A DNA stretch of 64,000 nucleotides from Plasmodium malariae (lineage: Eukaryota; Apicomplexa; Aconoidasida; Haemosporida; Plasmodiidae): NCBI RefSeq assembly GCF_900090045.1, contig NC_041784.1, positions 1,433,501 to 1,497,500 of the forward strand, written 5' to 3'. Position 1 is the stretch's first letter, and each line of letters starts with the position of its first letter. The position numbers were made by a program, and so were the translations under genes. The notes under the pieces are model-generated. The model was not told the origin of the DNA. It searched no databases and saw only the letters and a list, made by a program, of their open reading frames with translations. Shown one piece after another: positions 1 to 10,020 of the stretch.

Positions 1-848
1 ATTGCGGTCCTTGGGAAAATTGGTCTCCATGCAAAAATGGGAAGAAACATCGAAAAGTAATTAATTGTCCATTCATTAAAGAAGAACAAGATTGTACTTC
101 GGATGAAGCAAATGACCCAAGTATATATAACAGTACTACTCTTTATTTTAATCATGAAGAGGAAGAAACAAATAACGACAATGAAAACACAGTGAAGCAA
201 AGAAGTGATATACAAGTTGGTAACAATGGCCATGAAGTCAGTATCACTGAACATGATTACGCTAAAAAAGTAAAAAAACGAAGCAGTAATAACAGTAGTG
301 ATAGTAGTAATGGCAGTGGTAGTAGTGATAATAGTAATGGCAGTGGTAGTAGTGATAGTAGTAATGGCAGTGGTAGTAGTGATAATAGTAATGGCAGTGG
401 TAGTAGTGATAGTAGTAATGGCAGTGGTAGTAGTGATAGTAGTAATGGCAGTGGTAGTAGTGATAATAGTAATGGCAGTGGTAGTAGTGATAGTAGTAGT
501 AGTGATAGTAGTAATGGCAGTGGTAGTAGTGATAATAGTAATGGCAGTGGTAGTAGTGATAGTAGTGATAGTAGTGGTAAAAATGGCGCTTCATCAAGTT
601 TTTTAAGTAAAATAGATTACGAACAAAACGATAACACTGAAGGTAACTACAAAAATTTGGACGCATCGACTAGTGGCGGCAAGTCGAATTCTCTTGATAG
701 TACATCCACTGATGCAAATACCACTACTACCGCAGTCGATGTTACAATGCACAATGAAAAATTAGAAAACACTTCAAGTCCCACAGAAGAGGTTTTATCA
801 CAACCAGAAAACGACAGCAAGGAAAGCGAGAGTAATAATTCTGAACAA

Positions 849-940
<92 letters not shown>

Positions 941-1457
941 TACTTACTATAATAATAGTAGTAGTACCAATTCAGAAGAGATAAAGAATAAAAGTAATAT
1001 TACCCCCAATTTAGAGAATAGCACAAATGGGGAAGTTAAAATGGTATTACCATCAAGGGATACAAAAAAGGCAAAAAATTTTAGAGAAAATAAAACAGAG
1101 GAAAATTTAAATAAATCTTATGAAAATACTCAACCAAAAAATAAAACTGATGAAAATGTCAATTCATATAATTTTTATGAACAGCAAGGAACAAAATATG
1201 AGCAAAAGAAAAATAATTATGAAGACAAGAATAGAAGAGGTGCTCCAAATTTTAATCAAACATACATAGCAAGTGGTGTGGGCTTTGTTTTGCTTCTAAG
1301 CGGAAGCGCAGCTAGCTATGCTTTGTATAATGGAAAATATAAACAATTAACTGAAGAAACTAAGCAAGAAAATTTTGAAGTCATGTTCAATGAAGATAAT
1401 GCAAAGGGAAAGGAAAACAAATCCATATATGAAGACGAGTTTTGGGCCCTTGAATGA
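1..1457 (+). CDS. MTRAP: Merozoite TRAP-like protein, 3' part
   Basis: The reading frame is open from the first base, so the 5' part (signal peptide and start of the adhesive domain) lies outside the window. It opens inside a thrombospondin type 1 repeat (CGPWENWSPC, then further Cys at the VINC and QDC positions). About 100 residues of Ser/Gly/Asp/Asn tandem repeat follow (about 292-570), then an Asn homopolymer (about 850-938). A single membrane span of about 20 residues lies near 1264-1330. The acidic cytoplasmic tail ends FWALE, with the near-terminal Trp typical of TRAP-family tails that couple to the actomyosin motor. One short TSR, low-complexity ectodomain, one span and a Trp tail is the MTRAP plan. 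The position next to the genes seen downstream also fits. Other TRAP paralogues (TRAP, CTRP, TLP) carry von Willebrand A domains, whose presence upstream I cannot check. Confidence 0.85.
292..938 (+). repeat. Coding repeats in MTRAP: Ser/Gly/Asn/Asp array and poly-Asn
   Basis: From about 292 to 570 an imperfect unit encoding SNGSGSSD is repeated about ten times. From about 850 to 938 a pure AAT array encodes an Asn homopolymer. Both keep frame, so length change would alter only the ectodomain stalk. Expect copy-number polymorphism between isolates. Confidence 0.95.
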
Positions 1458-2440
1458 GCAATAGAACAAGTGTATTTGTATGTGTTTTGCAGTGTAGCTT
1501 TGTCTATCGCTTAAGCAGATACGTCTACACGACTACACACAAGCAGCTACACACAAGCAGCTACACACAAGCAGCTACAAACAAGCAGCTACACCCAAGC
1601 AGCTACACCCAAGCAGCTACACACAAGCAGCTACACCCAAGCAGTTACACCCAAGCAGTTACACACAAGCAGTTACACACGAATGATTATTTAATATGGT
1701 TTAATAAAAACGCATAAAACAATTATTTCATCATTTGGTCATTGGTGCATGGGTAAGTACTTTTCTTTTTCTTAACAAGAAAAAAAAAAATAAACAATTC
1801 ACTGTGCATAATACAATATAGGCAGAAAAAAAGAAAAAGATATGAAATGAATAAACATAAGAAGACACCTTTATATTTCTATTTTGTTCTTTTCTTTCCT
1901 TTTTCTACCACAAATGTTGTACGTATGAATGGACCTATATGCCTTTTTTTTAGCTACTGCTTTAATACAAGTTAAGTTATCAATATGCCCTTTTCAGTCT
2001 CTGTAACAGTCTGATGGGCATATAAAAATGCAAACATATATGTAAATACATAAGTAAACATATATGCAAACATGTGTGCATTTATACATTCACTTATATA
2101 CACATATGTTCATTTTTTAAGTTAAAATTTCCTCTTTTTTAATCAGGTTCGCATTTTCTACTTTATATACGTACAGAAAATCATTTTTTTTAACCACAGT
2201 AAATACATGCACAAGTTCATGCTAATAGAGATACATATATATAAATATATATGTGTTCATTGCTTTTTTCTTTTTAACTAAGAACCATTTTAAAATAATT
2301 TGATATAATATCAATTAAATTGGAGTATTTTCCTTTTTTTTCATTTCAAAAATAGTGTAAGTATGTTTACTTCTATTACTTAGTAGACATTCAAACAGAA
2401 GCGGGGGATTGTCTGTGCTAGTAGATATGGTCTATATTAT

Positions 2441-2484
<44 letters not shown>

Positions 2485-2767
2485 TTTTCAAATTTAAATT
2501 AAAATATGGTGTTAAAATATATATTAAAATGGAAAAAAAAATTTAAATTACAATAGAAGGGGGAAAAAAAAAATATAAGAGAGATACTACATAAAAACTG
2601 TTATAATATACATATATGTGTGTGTATGTATGTAAATGTATGAACATGCATGTATATGCATGTGTATGCATAAAATAATGTTAGGATGTAAAAGGTGTAG
2701 TAGCACAAAAAAAAAAAATAAAACTATATCTTATATTGAGACTGCTACTACTACAAAGTAAAACATG
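1458..2767. other. Spacer downstream of MTRAP
   Basis: This holds the MTRAP 3' flank and the 3' flank of the convergent small gene. It starts with a 14-15 bp tandem array (CAGCTACACACAAG-like, about 1545-1680, roughly nine copies). A long poly(dT) tract runs at about 2443-2480, and scattered ATGTATGT-type microsatellite follows. I see no convincing coding segment. Confidence 0.6.
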
Positions 2768-3397
2768 TTACCATGAGTCTTCACATAACTGAGAATTCCC
2801 TTGAACCTTTGGCAGAGGCTTTCCAGTGAAATAGTAATTCGAATGAAACAGTGTGCCGAAAACTATAACACCCTGATAAATTAAAAAAAAAGAAATAAAA
2901 AAAAAAAAAATAATAAACAAAAATAATAAATAATAAAAAATAATAATAAATAATAAAAAAAAATAAAAAAAAATAATAAATAATAAAAAATAATAAAAAA
3001 TAATAAAAAATAATTAATCAATCAATGAAGCAGTCAACGAATTAAACAGTAACCGTATGACATATTTTTATCGCATTTGTAATGTTCAAATGTTGTAACA
3101 AAAAAAAAAAAAAAAAAAAAATCATCGAATAATTTTGTTCGTTTTCACTTGTAATATTAGCCAACTCCACCAAACATATTCAGACATGGGGGATACCATA
3201 TTAGTTGCAATTTCAGGGGAAGTATAATAGTCCTCTAAGTAGTGCGTTAAATGAATTTTCGTAAAAGATAAATTTCTTTTTACAAGTAAGTCATAACATC
3301 TCATATCATGTTTAATATGCGTAGTAGCATTCATAATCATACATGGATGATTGCTTAACAGTTTCGCTGCGTCTTTACCAAGGCTTCTTATAAACAT
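2768..3397 (-). CDS. Small two-exon predicted membrane protein (117 aa)
   Basis: Exon 1 is 3149-3397 and exon 2 is 2768-2872. The intron (2873-3148) has a GTGAAA donor and a TTTATCAG acceptor, both phase 0, and the frame closes at a TAA. The product is 117 residues. The N-terminus is basic with few acids (MFIRSLGKDAAKLLSNH), compatible with a mitochondrial presequence. The splice joins VWWSWLILQ to GVIVFGTLF, building one hydrophobic span across the exon junction. The C-terminal tail of about 20 residues ends DSW. Size and shape resemble small lineage-specific subunits of mitochondrial respiratory complexes or ATP synthase, but I do not recognise the family. The matched phase and the membrane span created by splicing are the main support. 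Confidence 0.65.
2881..3148 (-). other. Intron of the 117-aa gene, A/T-only repeat
   Basis: The intron body is almost wholly AATAATAAA-type repeat and a poly(dA) run on the plus strand (poly-pyrimidine in the sense of the gene). This is consistent with an intron rather than coding DNA. Confidence 0.6.
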
Positions 3398-3581
3398 TTT
3401 GGAAGAAAAGGTAAAAAATGTATTAACAAACAGCAGTTATTTTTGAATAGCTAGTTCTAACGTGGAATATTTAGCAGTATGTAGCAGTAATATGATTTAA
3501 TATGGAATAATAATGTAGAGATATTTATAACACTGCACTACATTAACAGTTCTATGGCGTTAAATGTATATTCGTAACGTT

Positions 3582-3640
<59 letters not shown>

Positions 3641-4420
3641 AAAAGGTTCGTATATCTTCATAAAATAAGCTCTTGAGCAGTGTATTATATTGTATATACA
3701 CATATATACAAATATGTATATTTCGCCGTTACGTAAAAATTCGTGTTACCCAAAAGATACGAAAATATCCGCACATATTTAAAAAAAAAAAGTAAAATAA
3801 ATTGTTAAAATGTTACAATGAATAAATAAATGTTTCGTACATTAAAATGATAAAGAGTATTGATTATTCGGAGTCAATTTATTTTATCTTTTTTCAAGTA
3901 AAGCATAAAACTGCAAAATATTTTTAATAAATAAAACAAGAAAATTCGTGGTCCCTAAACCTATACAGCAAGAAGTTTAAGTTAAAAATGAAAAAAAATT
4001 ATTACAAAGTAGTGAACGATTTTTTTTATTTTTATTAATATACATACACAAATAGAAAAAAATAAGGAAAATTTTGTATATAGTAGTGTGAGTATACATA
4101 TGCATGTGTATATACATGTGCACTGCATTATACATATTTATGCACTACACATGTTAATTAAAATAAATACTAAAACGTAGGTATATAATACAATTGAAGA
4201 TGAAAGCTTTTTCTTAAGTTTTAAGGAAAAGAGGAAAAAAAAAAAAAAAAAAAAAATTACGTTACCAATGTGAGCCTGTTCATTATATAATAAGTGGTAC
4301 AAACAGAACTACCTCAAAAAGAATTTCGCATTTTCTCATTTTCTCATTTTCGCACCTTCTCATATTCGCATTTTCTCATATTCGCATTTTCGTATTTTTG
4401 TAAAATACCAAAATTGACGA
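3398..4420. other. Spacer upstream of the 117-aa gene
   Basis: A head-to-tail or divergent promoter region. It contains an (AT)n tract at about 3583-3636, poly(dA) at about 4236-4256 and short TTTTCTCAT/TTTTCGCAT repeats at about 4325-4390. Nothing here looks coding. Confidence 0.5.
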
Positions 4421-4835
4421 ACAGGTGCCGCCACTTCCATACGTGGTGAGAGGCTATATCTCAACCCAGATGAAACTAAAAAGGTAATACTTATTAAAGC
4501 GGCTTTTAATATATATATTTATATGACTACATGCATACGGTAATTCCTTTATTTTGTCTTACCTGCATACAACAATGCTTTTGAACAGAGGCTTTTTCAT
4601 ATTTAATTTCACTTTATTTTAAATTTCTTTTTCTTTTTAATTTTTCCAATATTTCATTCTTCGTATTTATTAATAAATTATTACTATGTATAAATGCAAA
4701 ATTAGAATTTTTCTTTGTTCCATTTTTTTTTTTTTTTTTCATACAAAATATTAAAATAAAGAGAAATAAACCATATTTTTCACTAACTTAAAGAGACCAT
4801 TATTTTGTACGGTTCTGCCATTTTAAAATTATGCA
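4421..4835 (-). other. Cluster of coding-like segments, possible small spliced gene or relic
   Basis: The minus strand shows a short ATG segment (MAEPYKIMVSLS then stop, about 4786-4835). A second segment runs from about 4750 to 4617 (IHSNNLLINTKNEILEKLK near its middle) and ends at TAA. The same frame continues past that TAA to a textbook donor, CAG|GTAAGAC at about 4563. A CTTTTTAG acceptor follows near 4483. I could not build one model with consistent phases, and the plus strand also has coding-like stretches. It may be a small gene whose exons I mis-joined, or a decayed one. Confidence 0.2.
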
Positions 4836-5937
4836 TTTCTTAAATGAACACACACAACTTAAGTGTTTTTAATTTGGAACTTCATTATATGTCCAACACA
4901 TATTTTTGTGCAATTCTGTAGAGAGCATAAAGGATACAACTGTTACATTATATATATATTTCTTTCTTTTTTTTTTATATGTTTTTGTAAAACCGTATAT
5001 GTATATTAAATATATATATGGATATTAAATATATATATGGATGTTAAATATATATATGTACATTAAATATATATATGGATGTTAAATATATATATGGATG
5101 TTAAATATATATATGGATGTTAAATATATATATGGATGTTAAATATATATATGGATGTTAAATATATATATGTACATTAAATATATATATGGATGTTAAA
5201 TATATATATGTATATTAAATATATATATATAATACGCGCATGAACAGGTCAGGTATACTACAAAAGTTATATTATCCGCTGGTTGGATATTTTTATTACA
5301 GTAATTTAACTAAAAGTGCGTTAAAAAATATGTGAAAAAAGTAAAGAGTTTAGATAGAATGAAGTAGACATTATAAAATAGAACAAATGAAGACGGGAAA
5401 AAATACTAGTGTTTAATTAAGTGTTCAAAAAAAAAAAAAAAATAAATAAAAAATAAATAAATAAATAAAAAATAAATAAATAAATGAATAAATAAATAAA
5501 TGAATTAAATAAAATGAAATATATTATAATATAATAATCACATAATATATAACATGAAACTTAAAAAATAAGGAATAGGAATAGCTAATTAAAAACAAAA
5601 GTAAACGGAATAAATATTATAATTCGAATAATATTTCATTTTTTATAATAATAGTAAAAATTAAAAAAAGGTATATTTTTATGCATTAAGATATTTAATT
5701 TTGCCAGAATAGATCAGGCAATAAAATTTAAAAACATGAACAGCAAGGTAAATATGCATATATTTGTTAATAAAATATAAAAAATGTACGATGTGGCTAA
5801 CTTTTTTTTAATTAATGGTTTTTTTTTTTTTTTTTTTTTTTTTTAAGAAATCTTTTGGCTAGCTGCTCATTATATAACGTGATGTTTTCTTTACACGTTT
5901 TCCACATTTTTCACCATTTTCGCCATTTTTACCATTT
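4836..5937. other. Spacer with a 19-20 bp minisatellite
   Basis: About ten copies of an ATGGATGTTAAATATATAT-like unit occupy about 5010-5225. AATAAATA repeats follow at about 5440-5510. A poly(dT) run (5818-5844) lies just past the stop codon of the alveolin-like gene, on its 3' side. No coding segment seen. Confidence 0.6.
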
Positions 5938-7038
5938 TCATTTTTTATCATTTTTTTCACTTTTTTCGCCTTTTCCACCTCCTTCGTTTTTAATTTGTTG
6001 ACGTTCGGTCGATCTACCACCACCGTGTTCACACGTGCACTCATTCTGTTGGCTTTTCTGATTATTGTTTCCTAAAAAAAGAGAAATTCCCTGCATACTC
6101 AATTTTCCTGCTAACATGATAGCTATCCCTGCGGCTGCCAGTGCACTAGAGGTAGCGTCAATTATTTTTGTGAAGAAATCATTTTCCTTTGTATGTACGA
6201 CAAATGGATAACTATGGCTTACCATATCGTAGTAGCTAGGATGTAAATCAAAATTATTTCCCATGTCATTTATGCTGTTATTATTAAATGTATAAGGTGT
6301 TGGTGTAAATAATACTGGGTCCATTTCATACATTTTGTCATCATTATTGCCATTACAGAGACAGTTTAAAATACATTTATTTTTTTCTTTTCTGTTATAT
6401 ACACTAAATGGATTCATCATGTTTAGGAAGCAGTCATTATAACCCTCGAATAGAGGTATCTGCCCATCGTAATCAGTATTAAATGTTTCTGGTCTAATGG
6501 AATTATGTATATATTGAGGTATATATCTAGGGATTGGAACTTCACTATATATTTCTCTTCTTGGTCTAAATGGTATTTGTACTTCTTTAGGTATATATTT
6601 AAATCTTTTATATTTTTTTTTAACAAACTTGTCTACATATTTATATTGTGGCACATCTATTACTTTGTACACAGGTTTAACTCTTAATTTTTTTTGTGGG
6701 ACTTGTACATTTTTATATTTATATCTATCTTGATATACGGGGGTTTCTACCTCCTTCACCACAGGATATGGTCGATATTCAACTCGGGGCACTTGGACTA
6801 TTTTTTCCTTATACTCAATTTTTGGCACATTGATTGTGGTCTCTTGGATTATGTTTTTTATAAATGGTTTTGCTCCTGGCTTGGGCGAAGAAAAAGCGTA
6901 AGTGCATGTGCAAATGAATACATTAATAGAAGCAAATACATAAGCGTAGATGAATATGTACATATAAGCAAAAATATACTAACGATTTGTATCTACAGCA
7001 ACTACTACTATGTACAGTACTTTTTTTAAAAACATCAT
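5938..7038 (-). CDS. Alveolin-repeat protein, probable inner membrane complex component
   Basis: Exon 1 is 6997-7038, encoding a hydrophobic start (MMFLKKVLYIVVVA). Exon 2 is 5938-6879. The intron (6880-6996) has a GTAGAT donor and a pyrimidine-rich CCCAAG acceptor, both phase 0, giving about 327 residues. From about residue 28 to 145 the protein is built of valine/proline/charged/tyrosine repeats such as VPKIEYKEKIVQVPRVEYRP, the hallmark of alveolins that form the subpellicular network under the inner membrane complex. A second hydrophobic stretch (about residues 265-290, Ala/Gly-rich) and a Lys/Glu-rich tail follow. Most alveolins lack a signal-like N-terminus. The short first exon is therefore worth confirming; without splicing, a different hydrophobic leader precedes the repeats. 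I do not assign a particular IMC1 member. Confidence 0.7.
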
Positions 7039-7774
7039 GATCGCACAAATTAAATGGAAATAAATTTGCACAAGTGAACACATATTCCATTTTTATGTAG
7101 TCATGTTTTCCATTTTTATGTAGTCATGTTTTCCATTTTTATGTAGTCATGTTTTCCATTTTTACGAAATCATTTTTTCCATTTTTTATGAACATCAAAA
7201 TTTATTTTTTTTATATTATTACTTCAAAAACGTGGTAATCCTCCATAGTTGTACACAAGGAATCGTTGCCCCTTTGCGGCATAAACATCGGCCCAAGACC
7301 ATGAACATATTTATTTTTATTTTTGCAAATATTTTCACACATTGTTAAAACGTTTTTTGATAATATTTAAAAAGGAAAAATAAATATATATACATATCCT
7401 CAAATATGTATATTTATATATATATACATACACACAAATACGTATATTTATATATACATACATACACACAAATATGTATATTTATATATACATACATACA
7501 CACAAATATGTATATTTATATATACATACATACACACAAATATGTATATTTATATATACATACATACACACAAATATGTATATTTATATATACAAACATA
7601 CACACAAATATGTATATTTATATATACAAACACATGTTAAATGTGCTAATAGTGCGTATGCCCCTGTCTAAAAAAAAATGAGCAACGATTTACACATACC
7701 CATATATACTCGCATGTATACAAACATGTATATATATGTGTGTATGTATATATGTGTATATGTACTACCTAACA
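7039..7774. other. Spacer with two minisatellites
   Basis: About four copies of a 24 bp unit (TTCCATTTTTATGTAGTCATG) lie at about 7087-7180, close upstream of the alveolin gene start. About six copies of a 34 bp unit built of ATGTATATTTATATATACAT and ACATACACACAAAT lie at about 7404-7635. Open frames crossing the latter are repeat artefacts. Confidence 0.7.
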
Positions 7775-9057
7775 CTAACGACTGCAAAGACGCAGAATTC
7801 TGTACAGTGAGTAAAATTTAAAATATTCAAACTGTAACATAAAAGGGGAAGTGACCAACTGTCTGAAGTTGTACGCTATTAATAATACAAATTTAGAAAG
7901 GAGAGACGAAAAAAAAATAAAAAAAAAAACACAATGAAATTTTATATTTAGCTTTCCCTTATGTTGTATCCCTTGAGAAATAAAAATAATACACATACAT
8001 ATAAATATATACATATAAATAAATATATACATATAAATAAATATATACATATAAATAAATATATACATATAAATAAATAAATGCATATATGCATATATAT
8101 ATATATACGTGCGCGCTTATTTTTCTGCTACTTAAAGACCAAACACATTTACATTATGAACTGTACAGGTAGCAACCTCTAAAAAAAAAACCAAGTCAAT
8201 TTCGGACAAGAGTTCCACACTAGCATTTTTATTATTTTACCAAGAAAATGAATAAAAATAAAATAAAATGAAATGTAGTACGATAAAATGAAATGTAGTA
8301 TGATAAAATGAAATGTAGTATGATAAAATGAAGAATAATATGATAAAATAAAATATAATATGATAAAATGGAATAAAATAAAATATGATAAAACGAAATA
8401 AATTAAATTGTAGTAAAATGTAACATAACAAAACAAGTTTTAAAAGGCTGTGAGCTCAGCAATTTAAATTGAAAATTTAGCAAAAAAAAAAAATATTTAT
8501 AATTTTACATAGAGGAATTGCAATTTAAAACATATCCAGAATAAACCCTTTTTAATTCAGGTTTAATCTGATCTTACAATAAAGAAATTGTAAATTATAA
8601 ATTATAAATTGCAAGTTGTAAGTTGTAACCAGTAAATTGAATATTATAAATTGTAAATTATAAATTGCATAAATTGTAAATTTTGTGTGTGTACGTGTAT
8701 GTGTGTGTATCATGTTCAAAAAGCCAAATAATATTATGTACTTGTTATTTGTGTGCTATTTGAAACAGCTTACCTAAAAATCAGGGCAAATTTTTTTCTC
8801 CATTAGTAAAAATTTATGAACAGAAAAAAAAAAAAATATATATATATACACACATACATATATACGTACATATATACATACGTACATATTTGCATATACG
8901 TACATATTTGTATATACGTACGTATACGTTTGTACATTTTTTTTTCACATGACTCGTTCAGGTAAAAATTTTTCTGGAATGTACAGGAAAACGCTTTTTT
9001 TATGAGATATTGTTTTGGTACAAAAAAAAAAAAAAATTTAGACGTTATATTATACAA
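7775..9057 (-). other. Unresolved short coding-like exons on the minus strand
   Basis: Several short segments flanked by splice-like signals read as protein. One near 8897-8975 includes KNFYLNESCEKKMYK after a TTCCAG acceptor. One near 8480-8560 includes IKPELKRVYSGYVLNCNSS. One near 8130-8180 includes VATCTVHNVNVFGL after a T-run TTTTAG acceptor. A terminal one at 7775-7880 includes AYNFRQLVTSPFMLQFEYF and a stop. They may be the 3' exons of the large gene upstream or a separate small gene. I could not chain all phases. Between them lie a 17 bp (ATACATATAAATAAAT, about 7990-8085) and a 20 bp (about 8270-8400) array. Confidence 0.3.
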
Positions 9058-9479
9058 TACGAGGAAACGTAATTTATATATTTTTTATTCATTTTTTATA
9101 TATTTTTTATTTTTTTTAGTTCTATTTTATTTTCTTACACCTAAGATTAGTATAAACAATTTTACAAAAGTTTACTCGTTCATTTACAACTATTTAGACT
9201 TATTAAGCAAAAAAAAAAAAAAAAAAAAAGAAAGAAAGTTGGTTGTTAATATAATAAATAAAAATAAATTAAACAGTAATCAAATAACCCAACAATTAAA
9301 AAAATAAAGTCGTGTAAGAAAAATTTAAAAGGTATATATTTTTTTCGTGAACACTTTTGTAAAGTGAAAGGATTCATTCATATATCACTCATCTGAAGGT
9401 ATATATGGACGTGTATCTGTATTTATACCCGTATGAGTAAATAAAATTTACGCAAATAAATAAGCGTAATTTTTAAAAA

Positions 9480-10020
9480 TTAAAAAATTGGCAGACAGAC
9501 AAGCAAACAAGCAAGAAAACAAACAAGCAAGAAAACAAACAAGCAAGAAAACAAACAAGCAAGAAAACAAACAAACAAGAAAACAAACAAGCAAGAAAGC
9601 AAGCAAGCAAACAAACAAACAAAAGAAAAATCTCGTAAAAAAACGTCAGTTAAAATAGCTAAATATGCAAGATAAAATTTAATTTCTACTTGAATGTATA
9701 AAAATAAAGGCTTTACACATATCACGACATGTCATTGCTACACGTTATTACTACTGTACATTACTACCACGTATAAGTACTACCTATAAGTACTACATAT
9801 AAGTACTACATATAAGTACTACATATAAGTACTACATATAAGTACTACGTATAAGTACTACATATAAGTACTACGTATAAGTACTACCTATAAGTACTAC
9901 CTATAAGTACTACGTATAAGTACTACGTATAACTACAACGTGTAATTACTGTATATTGATACAAATTATTCCACACATTATGCTGCACTTTGTGCTGCAC
10001 ATCACAGCTACACAATGTAG
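9480..10020. repeat. Intronic minisatellites (16 bp and 13 bp units)
   Basis: At about 9490-9618 a unit like AAGCAAGAAAACAAAC is repeated about eight times. At about 9770-9930 a 13 bp unit, TATAAGTACTACA, is repeated about twelve times. Both lie between probable exons of the large minus-strand gene. Frames open through them encode only repeat peptides. Confidence 0.85.

Noticed and set aside
262..666. Long minus-strand and alternate plus frames over the MTRAP repeat
   Set aside because: They are other-frame readings of the in-frame Ser/Gly/Asn repeat of MTRAP (Tyr/His or Val/Ile repeats).
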